Shown piece by piece: positions 19,579-29,339 of a stretch of DNA of 64,000 nucleotides (positions within the stretch are counted from its first letter, which is position 1; each line of letters begins with the position of its first letter). Under the pieces are notes generated by a model. That model had not been told where the DNA came from. It saw only the letters and a list, made by a program, of their open reading frames with translations, and searched no databases. Both the position numbers and the translations under genes were made by a program. The stretch spans positions 2,130,001 to 2,194,000 of the forward strand of contig NZ_CP147012.1 of assembly GCF_037126285.1 (NCBI RefSeq), read 5' to 3'. This DNA is from Bernardetia sp. MNP-M8. Lineage in GTDB: Bacteria; Bacteroidota; Bacteroidia; Cytophagales; Bernardetiaceae.

Positions 19579-20679
19579 ATGTCTGACCAAACTCCATCCA
19601 AAGACCCAAATAATTCAACTAATAAAGACAAATCTAATTCAGATTTTGTACCTACACCACCCAAAAGTATAACAAAAACAGTTTGGAAAGTATTTAGAAA
19701 AGCAAAAAAAGTAACTTCTCAAGCAAATAGTATTATCAATGGTTCTGTTGGGGATAAGTTTCAAGAGTATTCTGTTTTGAAGCCTTTGGATATAAAAATG
19801 AATTTTTATCATCGCCAAAGTCCTATCAAATTACATAAAGAAAGCCTAAGAAAACGTTCCAATTATTCATACAATGATAAGCCAGTTTCAAACAAACTTT
19901 GTATTCTTATTCACGGACTTGTCTTCAATGAAACATGTTGGCAATTTAAGGATAGAAGTGATTATGGAAAAAAATTAGAAGAAGATTATGGTTTTACTCC
20001 TTTCTACTTGCGTTATAATACAGGTTTGCATATTTCAGATAATGGACAAGAATTAGCCATTCTCTTGGAAGAATTATATCAAAACTATCCTGTAAAAATT
20101 GAAGAAATATGTTTCATTTGTCACAGCATGGGAGGACTTTTAATGCACAGTGCAGCTTATTATGCACAAGAAGAAGGTTTTGATTGGGTAACCAAAACAA
20201 AGAAAGTATTTTTGCTTGGAACGCCTCATTTGGGTTCTTTTTTTGAGCGTTTTGCCAATGTTACAACTAATATTTTACAGCGTGTTCCCAACTGGCATAC
20301 TCGTTTGGTAGGAAAAGTAATCAATCTAAGAAGCGCAGGAATAAAAGATTTGCGTTATGGTTATTTGAGAGAAGAAGATTGGAAAGACAAAAATCCAGAT
20401 TCATTTTTAGAAAATACCAAAAATGAAGTTCCAAAGTTAGATGGAGTAGAATATTTTATTATTTCGGGCAGACTTACAAAAGAAGAAACACATTGGGTAA
20501 ACTGCTTTTTTGGAGATATTTTGGTTAGCAAAAAAAGTGCAAATGCTCATTTTATTGATACAGAAGAAATAAATTCAGAAAGCGATAATTCTATTCAATT
20601 TGCAGCAACACATCATTTTAAGCTCTTGACAATGGATGAAGTGTATGAAAAAATCAAATTTTGGATAGAGAGGAAGTAA
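19579..20679 (+). CDS. Alpha/beta-hydrolase (lipase-like)
   Basis: A 366-residue protein. A disordered 60-residue N-terminus precedes the fold. LCILIHGLVFNETCW (oxyanion HG) is near 105, the nucleophile elbow FICHSMGGLL (G/C-H-S-M-G-G) near 180, and FLLGTPHLGSFFERF near 213. A candidate catalytic His is in ATHHFKLL near 345. The pattern is that of PGAP1/lipase-like esterases. No signal peptide is present, so it is probably cytosolic. The substrate is unknown. The spacing to rfbB includes a terminator, so it has its own promoter. Confidence 0.85.
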   Translation: MSDQTPSKDPNNSTNKDKSNSDFVPTPPKSITKTVWKVFRKAKKVTSQANSIINGSVGDKFQEYSVLKPLDIKMNFYHRQSPIKLHKESLRKRSNYSYNDKPVSNKLCILIHGLVFNETCWQFKDRSDYGKKLEEDYGFTPFYLRYNTGLHISDNGQELAILLEELYQNYPVKIEEICFICHSMGGLLMHSAAYYAQEEGFDWVTKTKKVFLLGTPHLGSFFERFANVTTNILQRVPNWHTRLVGKVINLRSAGIKDLRYGYLREEDWKDKNPDSFLENTKNEVPKLDGVEYFIISGRLTKEETHWVNCFFGDILVSKKSANAHFIDTEEINSESDNSIQFAATHHFKLLTMDEVYEKIKFWIERK

Positions 20680-20860
20680 TAAACTTTTGTTGGTTTTTTT
20701 AGCTGCTAATATTTTTAAATAACTCAAGTTGTGTATAAATTTAGTGCATTCACTTTACCTTTTTCTTAAGAGAATTATGGTTGTAGAGTATTGAGTTTGG
20801 TTAATAATCCGATTCTAATTTTTCTATAAAGTAGTTTAAATGAAATAGGAATATATGTAT

Positions 20861-21409
20861 TTACATTTTCTCTTTTATTAATTCTTTTCCAAATGAATCA
20901 GTATTGAATATTTTATTTACTAAACTATTCATCTTATACGTATAATCAGTAATTTCATTTGGAATATCTTCTGATTTACGAAAATCCATTGTGAATTTAT
21001 ATGTCTGATTTTCTATTGTGGTAAATTCAAAATAAATACCACATCCATCAGTATAATCTGGATAACCATACATTTTTTCTTTATTCTCATATAGAATAGA
21101 TGGAAACGAATGAAGTACAGCATAAATATTCTGTTTGTTTTGCTTACTTTTTACTTCATTTAAAAATTTTAAATTACCTGTAAAATAACTATTGCTATAA
21201 TCAGAATACATCAAAGTATCATTCTCAGACAATGTAAATTTATACATCAGAGTGCAAATGCCTCTACATTCTCCACAAAACCTGCCAAATACATATTCTT
21301 TTATGATTTGATTATTTGCTGTTTCTAATTTATCAGCTTTTTTAGCTTCCCTACAAGACAATGATAGTAGTATTAGAAATAGATAGATTAAGACAATTTT
21401 GTATCTCAT
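20861..21409 (-). CDS. Lipoprotein of unknown function
   Basis: A 182-residue protein with a lipoprotein signal (FLILLSLSC, Cys at about 19). The mature protein has Cys pairs in FGRFCGECRGICTLMYKF and DGCGIYFEF, which could form disulphides. I do not recognise the family. It faces leftward in a region with about 180 bp of noncoding DNA before the lipase-like gene's end. Confidence 0.7.
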   Translation of the reverse strand: MRYKIVLIYLFLILLSLSCREAKKADKLETANNQIIKEYVFGRFCGECRGICTLMYKFTLSENDTLMYSDYSNSYFTGNLKFLNEVKSKQNKQNIYAVLHSFPSILYENKEKMYGYPDYTDGCGIYFEFTTIENQTYKFTMDFRKSEDIPNEITDYTYKMNSLVNKIFNTDSFGKELIKEKM

Positions 21410-21735
21410 ATTTTATTCCTATTAGCATTGCAAAAAATAGGTTTTCAGATAAATATCTTTGTAAGTAGTTTGTCTAACCAAACTATTGACAAAGTTTAAA
21501 ATAACTTCAAAAATAGCTTTCCTACAAATCTAAGAAACCAAAACTACAAGAGAAAATAAAAAGTAATCAAGAGACACTAAAAAGACAATCCTTGATTAAT
21601 TCAAAATAATTCACTAACTTCATAAGAATTTTCAATGGAAAATTTTGACTTTTATTAAAAATGCAATAACAAATACACACAAATTATACACACACCAAAA
21701 TAACATACAATAGAATGAACTAAAAATATACAAAA
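21410..21735. other. Divergent intergenic region upstream of gltB
   Basis: 326 bp of A/T-rich DNA between the divergent lipoprotein gene and gltB; it must hold both promoters. No hairpin or known riboswitch was recognised. Confidence 0.5.
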
Positions 21736-24700
21736 TTGAAAACTGAAGGATTATACGACCCTAGTTTTGAACACGATGCTTGTGGAATTGGATTTGTAGC
21801 TCATATAAAAGGACGCAAATCGCACCAAATTATAGAAGATGCCATCAAAATGCTCACACGCATGGAACACCGAGGAGCGTGTGGATGCGAAGAAAATACA
21901 GGAGATGGAGCAGGTATTTTGATACAAATGCCTCACAAGTTTTTTTTAGATGAATGTACAAAATTAGGTTTTACTTTGCCTCCTTATGGCGAATATGGCG
22001 TAGGAATGGTGTTTTTCCCACAAGATGCCGAACTAAAAGAAGAGTGCCGAACTATTCTTGACAGAAAAATAAGACAACTTGGTCTTGAGCTTATCGGCTA
22101 CCGAAAAATACCCACCAACAACGAACAAATAGGAGAAAGTGCCTTAGCAGAAGAGCCTGTCATGGAGCAAGTTTTTATAAAACTGTCTCCCACTATTTCA
22201 GAACCTTCCTATGCTTCCGATGATAATAGTGCTATTTTTTTTGAGAGAAAACTCTTTGTCTTACGCAATTATGTCACTAGAGTTATCAACGAGAGCGTAC
22301 AGGGAGTAGATAATAATTTTTATTTTGCGTCCCTTTCTTACAAAACTATTATTTATAAAGGTCAGCTCACAACTGGACAAGTTCGTCCTTATTTTCCTGA
22401 TTTGCACAATGAAAATGTCGTTTCTGCCCTTGCCGTCATTCATTCTCGTTTTTCTACCAATACTTTTCCTTCTTGGAAACTAGCGCAGCCCTTTAGATAT
22501 ATTGCTCACAATGGTGAAATAAATACAGTTAGAGGAAATGTAAATTGGTTTCAAGCCTCTGAAACAGAGTTTGAATCTGAATATTTTACAAAAGAAGAAT
22601 TAGACATGCTTCGTCCGATTTGTGGTCTGTCGCAGTCCGATTCTGCCAACTTAGATAATGTTATCGAAATGTTGGTTTTGAGTGGTCGTTCCCTTCCTCA
22701 TGTCATGATGATGCTTATTCCAGAAGCGTGGGACGGAAATGAACAAATGGAAAAAATGCGTAAGAAGTTTTATGAATATCACGCTTCATTAATAGCACCT
22801 TGGGATGGTCCAGCTTCTATTACATTTACAGATGGAAAAATTATAGGTGCAACTTTAGACCGAAATGGTTTGCGTCCGTCAAGATATTGGGTAACCAATG
22901 ATGACAGAGTAATTATGGCATCAGAAGCAGGTGTATTAGACATTGACCAATCTACCATTATCTCAAAAGGACGGTTACAACCTGGGAGAATGTTTATTGT
23001 AGATATGGAACAAGGCAAAATTTTGAGTGATGAAGAAGTAAAAGCCAAAATTTGCTCTCAACAACCGTATGGCGATTGGCTCAAAGAAAATAAAATTAAA
23101 ATAAAGGAAATTGTAAAACCTGCCAGTAGATTTGTGCCTTTGACAAACAAAAATCTTATAAAAAGACAGATAGAAGCAGGTTATACGTCGGAAGATTTGA
23201 AATATATTATTGGAGCAATGGCAACTTCTGCCAAACCGTCTTTGGGTTCGATGGGTTTGGATACTCCTTTGGCGATTTTATCCGAACAAAGTCAGCACCT
23301 CACAAATTATTTCAAACAATTATTTGCTCAAGTAACCAATCCACCAATTGATTCTATTAGAGAGCGAAGTGTAATGTCATTGATTTCGTATGTCGGAACT
23401 AAGCAAAATTTGCTTACCGAAACGGCAAAACATTGTCATACGCTAGAACTTCCTCAACCAATATTGAACAATGATGATTTAGAGAAAATTAGACATATCG
23501 ACAACAAAGGTTTTCAGACCAAAACTATTTTCACCTATTTCAAAGCAGATGCAAAAGCTGGAATGTTGGAAAGAGGTTTGGACAGGATTTGTAAGTATGC
23601 CGAAGATGCCGTAGAAGATGGTTTTTCGATTATTATTCTGTCCGACAGAACTTCCGATTCTAGTCATGCACAAATTCCGTCGCTACTTGCTATGTCGGCA
23701 GTTCATCATCATTTAATTAAAAAAGGACTTCGTGATAATATTGGATTGATTACTGAAACAGGCGACGCTTGGGAATCGCATCATTTTGCTACTTTGATTG
23801 GTTATGGTGCTTCTGGTGTGAATCCTTATTTAGCTTTGGAAACAATTTCCTATCAAAAACGAAAAGGAATGTTAGATACAGACCTTTCAGAAAAAGAATT
23901 ACAGAAAAATTATATCAAAGCAGTAGGAAAAGAATTACTAAAGATTTTTGCCAAAATGGGAATTTCTACGCTGCAATCGTACCAAGGAGCGCAAATATTC
24001 GAAGCTCTAGGAATTGATAAAGAAGTGATTGATAAATATTTTACAGGAACAGTTTCACGTATTGGAGGATTAAAATTAGATGATATTGCAAGAGAAGTTT
24101 TGGTTCGTCATCAAATGGCTTATCCTTTTCAACCTGCACCAAAATTGCGTTTGGAAGTAGGAGGAATTTATCAATGGAAACAACGAGGCGAAGAACATAT
24201 TTTTAATCCTCAAACCATTCATTTACTTCAAGAATCAACCAAAAGAGAAGATTATCAATTATTCAAAAAATATACTCGTTTAATAGACAACCAAACTGAA
24301 AAAGCACTGACATTGCGTGGAATGCTCAAATTTAAGGTAGCAAAATCGTCTCCACCAATTCCGATTGAAGAAGTAGAACCTGCTGAAAATATCTTTAAAC
24401 GATTTGCAACAGGTGCAATGTCTTTTGGTTCGATTTCTTGGGAAGCACACACTACACTTGCCATTGCCATGAACCGAATAGGAGGAAAAAGTAATAGTGG
24501 AGAAGGTGGAGAAGACTCAAAACGCTATGAAAATTTAGAAAATGGCGATTCTATGAATTCGTCTATCAAACAGGTTGCTTCTGGTCGTTTTGGCGTAAAT
24601 AGTTATTATTTGAGTAATGCTACCGAAATTCAAATCAAAATGGCGCAAGGCGCAAAACCGGGGGAAGGAGGACAGTTACCAGGGCATAAAGTGGATGATT

Positions 24701-26325
24701 GGATTGCAAAAGTTCGCTACTCAACACCAGGAGTAGGTCTGATTTCTCCTCCTCCTCACCACGATATTTATTCGATTGAAGATTTGGCACAACTTATTTT
24801 TGACTTGAAAAATGCAAATCGTCATGCTAGAATTAATGTAAAATTAGTTTCAGAAGCAGGTGTCGGAACTATCGCAGCAGGAGTGGCAAAAGCTCATGCT
24901 GATGTTGTTCTTATTTCTGGTCATGATGGTGGAACAGGTGCTTCTCCACTTAGTTCGATTCGTCATGCAGGACTTCCTTGGGAATTAGGAGTAGCCGAAA
25001 CGCATCAAACATTAGTCAAAAATAAATTGCGTAGCCGAATAACTGTACAAGCAGACGGACAAATCCGAACAGGAAAAGATTTAGCTGTTGCAGCCTTACT
25101 TGGTGCAGAAGAATGGGGAGTAGCAACGGCAGCACTTGTAAGTACAGGGTGTATTATGATGCGAAAATGCCATCTCAATACGTGTCCTGTTGGAGTAGCT
25201 ACACAAAGAAAAGAATTACGAGCTTTATTTACTGGAAAGCCAGAATATGTAGTCAATCTTTTTAAATTTTTGGCAGAAGAACTTAGAGAAATTATGGCAG
25301 AAATGGGTTTCAGAACTGTCGACGAAATGATAGGACAAAGCGATCGTTTGGCTATCCGAGATAACATCACACATTGGAAACACCAAAATCTTGATTTATC
25401 AAAAATTTTATATCGTACACCTCAAAATTCAGAAGTAGGTTTGTTCAAACAAGAAGAACAAGACCACGGAATAGACAATGTATTGGATTGGAAAATGCTG
25501 AAAAAAGTAAAATCTTCTATTGAGAGTTTAGAAGCTATAAAAATAGATTTCAAAATTCAGAATACAGACCGTGCCGTTGGTGCGTTATTGTCCCACGAAA
25601 TTTCCAAAAAATACGGTTTACAAGGACTTCCAAAAAACACATTGCACCTAAAATTCAAAGGAACAGCAGGACAAAGTTTTGCAGCTTTTGCAGTAAAAGG
25701 AATTATGATGGAAATAGAAGGAGATGCAAATGATTATGTCGGAAAAGGACTTTCAGGTGCAAAACTCATTTTTTATCCAGACCGTAAATCGACGTTTGTT
25801 CCAGCCGAAAATAGCATTATCGGAAATGTAGCTTTTTATGGGGCAACTTCTGGAGAAGCCTATATTAGAGGAATGGCAGGAGAACGTTTTGCTGTCCGTA
25901 ACTCAGGTGTAAAAGCCGTCGTAGAAGGAATTGGCGACCACGGCTGCGAATACATGACAGGTGGTTTGGTTATTAATTTGGGCGATACAGGACAAAATTT
26001 TGCAGCAGGAATGAGTGGAGGAGTAGCTTATGTTTGGAATGAAAAAGGCAACTTCAAAGAAAAACTCAATTCCGAAATGGTAGAAATAGAAAAGCTCACT
26101 AGCGAAGACGAGAATATTATTAGAATGTACGTAGAAAATCATCTTCGTTATACAGAATCTTTACTTGCTAAAGAAATACTCAATAATTGGGAAAGTTCTA
26201 TTGCTCACTTTATCAAAATAATGCCAGTTGATTTCAAACGAGCTTTGTTAGATAGAAATATTACTTTACTGCAAAAACTTGATGATAAAGATGATAAAGT
26301 AGCCGACAGTTTCCAACTGTCGTAA
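21736..26325 (+). CDS. gltB: Glutamate synthase large subunit
   Basis: A 1529-residue protein. The start is a TTG at 21736; the nearest upstream ATG runs into a stop after two codons. A 15-residue propeptide precedes the N-terminal nucleophile Cys16 in HDACGIGFVAH, which releases ammonia from glutamine. The central domain, the FMN-binding synthase domain (GAKPGEGGQLPGHKVDDW; LISGHDGGTGASPLSS) and the 3Fe-4S cysteines (CIMMRKCHLNTCPVG near 1140) follow. The C-terminal GXGXG beta-helix closes the protein. The last codons and stop lie in a palindrome (CGACAGTTTCCAACTGTCG at 26304-26322), so the C-terminal DSFQLS comes from repeat DNA. gltD lies 185 bp downstream across hairpin elements. Confidence 0.97.
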   Translation: MKTEGLYDPSFEHDACGIGFVAHIKGRKSHQIIEDAIKMLTRMEHRGACGCEENTGDGAGILIQMPHKFFLDECTKLGFTLPPYGEYGVGMVFFPQDAELKEECRTILDRKIRQLGLELIGYRKIPTNNEQIGESALAEEPVMEQVFIKLSPTISEPSYASDDNSAIFFERKLFVLRNYVTRVINESVQGVDNNFYFASLSYKTIIYKGQLTTGQVRPYFPDLHNENVVSALAVIHSRFSTNTFPSWKLAQPFRYIAHNGEINTVRGNVNWFQASETEFESEYFTKEELDMLRPICGLSQSDSANLDNVIEMLVLSGRSLPHVMMMLIPEAWDGNEQMEKMRKKFYEYHASLIAPWDGPASITFTDGKIIGATLDRNGLRPSRYWVTNDDRVIMASEAGVLDIDQSTIISKGRLQPGRMFIVDMEQGKILSDEEVKAKICSQQPYGDWLKENKIKIKEIVKPASRFVPLTNKNLIKRQIEAGYTSEDLKYIIGAMATSAKPSLGSMGLDTPLAILSEQSQHLTNYFKQLFAQVTNPPIDSIRERSVMSLISYVGTKQNLLTETAKHCHTLELPQPILNNDDLEKIRHIDNKGFQTKTIFTYFKADAKAGMLERGLDRICKYAEDAVEDGFSIIILSDRTSDSSHAQIPSLLAMSAVHHHLIKKGLRDNIGLITETGDAWESHHFATLIGYGASGVNPYLALETISYQKRKGMLDTDLSEKELQKNYIKAVGKELLKIFAKMGISTLQSYQGAQIFEALGIDKEVIDKYFTGTVSRIGGLKLDDIAREVLVRHQMAYPFQPAPKLRLEVGGIYQWKQRGEEHIFNPQTIHLLQESTKREDYQLFKKYTRLIDNQTEKALTLRGMLKFKVAKSSPPIPIEEVEPAENIFKRFATGAMSFGSISWEAHTTLAIAMNRIGGKSNSGEGGEDSKRYENLENGDSMNSSIKQVASGRFGVNSYYLSNATEIQIKMAQGAKPGEGGQLPGHKVDDWIAKVRYSTPGVGLISPPPHHDIYSIEDLAQLIFDLKNANRHARINVKLVSEAGVGTIAAGVAKAHADVVLISGHDGGTGASPLSSIRHAGLPWELGVAETHQTLVKNKLRSRITVQADGQIRTGKDLAVAALLGAEEWGVATAALVSTGCIMMRKCHLNTCPVGVATQRKELRALFTGKPEYVVNLFKFLAEELREIMAEMGFRTVDEMIGQSDRLAIRDNITHWKHQNLDLSKILYRTPQNSEVGLFKQEEQDHGIDNVLDWKMLKKVKSSIESLEAIKIDFKIQNTDRAVGALLSHEISKKYGLQGLPKNTLHLKFKGTAGQSFAAFAVKGIMMEIEGDANDYVGKGLSGAKLIFYPDRKSTFVPAENSIIGNVAFYGATSGEAYIRGMAGERFAVRNSGVKAVVEGIGDHGCEYMTGGLVINLGDTGQNFAAGMSGGVAYVWNEKGNFKEKLNSEMVEIEKLTSEDENIIRMYVENHLRYTESLLAKEILNNWESSIAHFIKIMPVDFKRALLDRNITLLQKLDDKDDKVADSFQLS

Positions 26326-26442
26326 ATATTGTGTGTTCAGTTCCTCCGAACTGAACAAAACGCTTCCTCAGAAGCGTGATTTATAAAAGCATTACGCTTC
26401 TGAGGAAGCGTAAAAGTTCGTTTTTGAGAAAACGAACACACA
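26304..26442. repeat. Nested-hairpin repeat element between gltB and gltD
   Basis: A chain of palindromes. CGACAGTTTCCAACTGTCG lies inside the gltB end. Next comes GTTCAGTTcctccGAACTGAAC, then ACGCTTCCTCAGAAGCGT mirrored downstream by its reverse complement, and a GTTCGTTTT/AAAACGAAC hairpin. From 26331 on, an outer stem GTGTGTTC/GAACACAC encloses the last three. It is noncoding apart from the gltB tail. Confidence 0.8.
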
Positions 26443-26457
26443 TTCCTAAAAAAACGA

Positions 26458-26484
26458 GCCATTGTCGGTGTCCCCACCGACGAC
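26458..26484. repeat. Palindromic repeat P1, copy 1
   Basis: GCCATTGTCGGTG, loop TCCC, CACCGACGAC. One of six related copies; it lies 27 bp before gltD. Confidence 0.8.
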
Positions 26485-26510
26485 CTTTACAATAAAAAAT
26501 TAAGACTAAA

Positions 26511-28016
26511 ATGGGAAAACCAACAGGATTTATAGAATTTACAAGAGATATACCCACCAAAAGAAATGTACATGAAAGGGTAAAAGATTATTTAGAAGTA
26601 GAAGAAACACTTTCTAAAGAAAAAGCAGTAGAACAGTCTTCACGCTGTATGGATTGTGGCGTTCCTTTTTGCCATAGTGGTTGTCCGTTGGGCAATATTA
26701 TTCCAGATTTTAATGATGCAGTCTATCAAAAAAATTGGGAATTAGCGTATGATATTCTTATTTCTACCAATAACTTTCCAGAGTTTACAGGAAGGATTTG
26801 TCCTGCGCCTTGTGAATCGTCTTGTGTTTTGGCAATCAATAAACCTGCTGTAGCCATAGAGGCGATTGAGCGATTTATTATAGAAAAAGCATTTGAAAAA
26901 GGTTATGTAAAACCAAGAATTCCACAAGTAAGGACAGGAAAAAAGATTGCTATTATAGGTTCAGGACCAGCAGGACTTGCAGCAGCTTCACAACTCAACA
27001 AAGCAGGACATACCATAACAGTCTTCGAACGTGCCGATGCTATTGGTGGATTGCTTCGCTATGGAATTCCTGATTTTAAATTAGAAAAAAATGTCATAGA
27101 CCGTCGCTTGAAAACAATGAAAGAAGAAGGGATTATTTTCAAAACAAATGCAAATGTAGGTGTAAATGTGCGTGTAAAAGATTTGATGGAAGAATTTGAT
27201 TCTATTTTGCTTTGTGGTGGTTCGACTGTTCCTAGAGATTTGGATATTAAGGGACGAGAACTAAAAGGAGTACATTTTGCAATGGATTTTTTGAGTCAGC
27301 AAAACAAACGAAACGCAAAAAAGACCATCAAATACGACCACGCAGGAAATACCTATCAACAAGGCGAAATTTTAGCAACCAATAAAAAAGTCGTTGTCAT
27401 TGGAGGAGGAGATACAGGTTCGGATTGTGTAGGAACTTCTAATAGACAAAAAGCAGCATCTATCACTCAAATAGAAATTATGCCAATGCCTCCTCAAAAA
27501 AGAGCCAAAAATGTTTCTTGGTTAGATGTACCTATGATGCTCAGAACATCTTCTTCTCATGAAGAAGGCTGTGAACGTACTTGGTCTATTCTTACTAAAG
27601 AATTTATAGGTAATGAAAAAGGCGAACTAATTGGAATAAAACTGGTGGATATAGAATGGAAAGAAAAAGATGGAAAAATGGGTTTTGATGAAAATTTAAG
27701 TACAGAAAGAATCATTCCTTGTGATTTGGTGCTTTTGGCGATGGGTTTTCTACATCCAGAACGTGCCGAAATGCTAGAAGAATTAGGTGTTTTATTAGAC
27801 GAAAAAGGAAATATTCAAGCACAAAATTACCAAACTCAAAACCCTAAAGTATTTGCAGCAGGAGATATGAGAAGAGGTCAATCGCTTGTTGTTTGGGCAA
27901 TTTCAGAAGGGCGTGAAGCTGCTCGTCAGATTGATTTACACTTAATGGGACATACTGAGTTAGAAGCAAAAGCAGTTTCTAGGTTGGATACTCAACACAA
28001 GGTAGTTGTTGGGTAG
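26511..28016 (+). CDS. gltD: Glutamate synthase small subunit
   Basis: A 501-residue protein. The N-terminal Cys-rich part (CMDCGVPFCHSGCPLGN near 46; CPAPCESSC near 97) binds two 4Fe-4S clusters. An FAD site GSGPAGLAAA lies near 150 and an NADPH site GGGDTGSDC near 302. The C-terminal FAAGDMRRGQSLVVWAISEGREAA is the second FAD signature. It feeds electrons from NADPH to GltB. It is in operon order after gltB, although separated by palindromic repeats that could weaken or uncouple its expression. Confidence 0.97.
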   Translation: MGKPTGFIEFTRDIPTKRNVHERVKDYLEVEETLSKEKAVEQSSRCMDCGVPFCHSGCPLGNIIPDFNDAVYQKNWELAYDILISTNNFPEFTGRICPAPCESSCVLAINKPAVAIEAIERFIIEKAFEKGYVKPRIPQVRTGKKIAIIGSGPAGLAAASQLNKAGHTITVFERADAIGGLLRYGIPDFKLEKNVIDRRLKTMKEEGIIFKTNANVGVNVRVKDLMEEFDSILLCGGSTVPRDLDIKGRELKGVHFAMDFLSQQNKRNAKKTIKYDHAGNTYQQGEILATNKKVVVIGGGDTGSDCVGTSNRQKAASITQIEIMPMPPQKRAKNVSWLDVPMMLRTSSSHEEGCERTWSILTKEFIGNEKGELIGIKLVDIEWKEKDGKMGFDENLSTERIIPCDLVLLAMGFLHPERAEMLEELGVLLDEKGNIQAQNYQTQNPKVFAAGDMRRGQSLVVWAISEGREAARQIDLHLMGHTELEAKAVSRLDTQHKVVVG

Positions 28017-28092
28017 GTTATAATCTGTATTTGTGTAGACATTGACAACGAATAAGATTTAGTTAATCAATTTTTTTGCGACAATTAATAAT

Positions 28093-28207
28093 AAAGGTTA
28101 TCACAGTTATTTTTGTATAACAGTCTTCCAGACTGTTGAATTTGATAAAATACTGTTTCTGATGTTCAGACTGGAAGTTTGAACTACCTTAATATAAATC
28201 AGGTTTA
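28093..28207. repeat. MITE-like repeat, copy 2 (inverted)
   Basis: This is the reverse complement of the element at 8741-8862 with only a few differences, including both internal hairpins and the TTATCAC-type ends. It sits between gltD and a small secreted-protein ORF. Confidence 0.88.
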
Positions 28208-28247
28208 ATAATCTAACGTATGGATGGAAATAACAATAATATACCTT

Positions 28248-28439
28248 ATGAAAAATATAACTTTATTCTTCTTTCTCCTTCTATTATCCATTCAATTCTC
28301 TTTGGCACAATCTGAAAGTAATTCTAAAATAAAAATAGACATACTTACCAAAGAAGAAAATCTACCTTGGTTAGAAGACTTCAAAACATTGGAAAACAAA
28401 GCAAAAAAAACACTAAACTTTAAAAGTCTAGTGTTTTAA
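28248..28439 (+). CDS. Small secreted protein, possibly truncated
   Basis: 63 residues from the ATG at 28248: a signal peptide (MKNITLFFFLLLLSIQFSLAQ), then about 40 residues including KIKIDILTKEENLPWLEDF. The last codons (TLNFKSLVF) are encoded by the two arms of a terminator hairpin, so the C-terminus may be an accidental fusion of a cut-down gene to a terminator. I recognise no family. Confidence 0.45.
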   Translation: MKNITLFFFLLLLSIQFSLAQSESNSKIKIDILTKEENLPWLEDFKTLENKAKKTLNFKSLVF

Positions 28440-28441
28440 TT
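28405..28441. terminator. Bidirectional terminator, overlaps the 3' end of the small ORF
   Basis: AAAACACTA and TAGTGTTTT pair, with an inner ACTTT/AAAGT step. It serves the gltBD side on the plus strand, and probably tsf on the minus strand, whose stop is 65 bp away. Confidence 0.8.
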
Positions 28442-28470
28442 ATATAGAATTTGTATCTAAAAGATAATTT

Positions 28471-28497
28471 GTGGTTGTTGGTGTCTCCACCAATGAC
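28471..28497. repeat. Palindromic repeat P1, copy 2
   Basis: GTGGTTGTTGGTG, loop TCTC, CACCAATGAC. It lies 9 bp beyond the tsf stop and is a somewhat degenerate copy. Confidence 0.75.
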
Positions 28498-28505
28498 TTT
28501 AGAAA

Positions 28506-29339
28506 TTATTCACCAACAGATACACGTTCGAATGCTTTAATTTCCATTCCTTTTCCTTCATTTTTTACATACTGAGCAATTGTAACTTTAGGGTCTTTTA
28601 CAAATGCTTGGTTCATAAGAGTATTTTCTTGAAGATATTTCTTAACATAACCTTGAGCGATTCTGTCTAAGATATTTTCTGGTTTGCCTTCTTCTCTTGC
28701 ACGTTCTACGCCAATAGCCATTTCACGTTCAGTAACTTTAGGATCAACACCATCTTCATTAAGAGCAACAGGGTTCATAGCTGCAATTTGCATACCCAAA
28801 TCTTTTCCGATAGCATCATAATCAGCACTTCCTGCATTATCCATTGCTACCAAAACACCAACTTTACCGTTTGAGTGAATATAAGCAGCTAATTTATCAG
28901 CCGAAAGATGACTATAACCTACAATAGAAATTTTTTCGCCCATTTTACCAACAAAGTCAGTAATTTTAGACTCAAGTTTTTGTCCGTCTATTTCTAAAGC
29001 TAAAAGCTCTTCTGAAGTAGTAGGTTTCTTACTAGCTGCAAGTTGAGCGATTTCAGTTCCTAATTTTACGAATTCTTCATTACGAGCTACAAAGTCAGTT
29101 TCACAACCTAATCCTACGATTACGCCTTCTGAATCATTGTTAAAAATTTCGATAAAAACTGCCCCTTCTGAAGTATCTCTATCAGCACGTTTTGCAGATA
29201 CTTTTTGTCCTTGTTTACGTAAAATATCTACTGCACCATCAAAATCACCATTAGATTCTGTAAGAGCTTTTTTGCAGTCCATCATTCCTGCACCTGTCAT
29301 TTCACGAAGTTTTTTTACATCACTTGCCGTAATTGCCAT
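28506..29339 (-). CDS. tsf: Translation elongation factor Ts
   Basis: A 277-residue protein. It has the UBA-like N-terminus (VKKLREMTGAGMMDCKKAL), the core TDFVARNEEF near 81 that contacts EF-Tu, and a C-terminal dimerisation part ending in KNEGKGMEIKAFERVSVGE. It is the guanine-nucleotide exchange factor for EF-Tu. It is the last gene of the leftward ribosomal cluster, separated from rpsB by a small ORF. Confidence 0.97.
   Translation of the reverse strand: MAITASDVKKLREMTGAGMMDCKKALTESNGDFDGAVDILRKQGQKVSAKRADRDTSEGAVFIEIFNNDSEGVIVGLGCETDFVARNEEFVKLGTEIAQLAASKKPTTSEELLALEIDGQKLESKITDFVGKMGEKISIVGYSHLSADKLAAYIHSNGKVGVLVAMDNAGSADYDAIGKDLGMQIAAMNPVALNEDGVDPKVTEREMAIGVERAREEGKPENILDRIAQGYVKKYLQENTLMNQAFVKDPKVTIAQYVKNEGKGMEIKAFERVSVGE

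Noticed and set aside
26304-26484. CRISPR array between gltB and gltD
   Set aside because: The hairpins are not regularly spaced direct repeats with unique spacers; they are nested palindromes.
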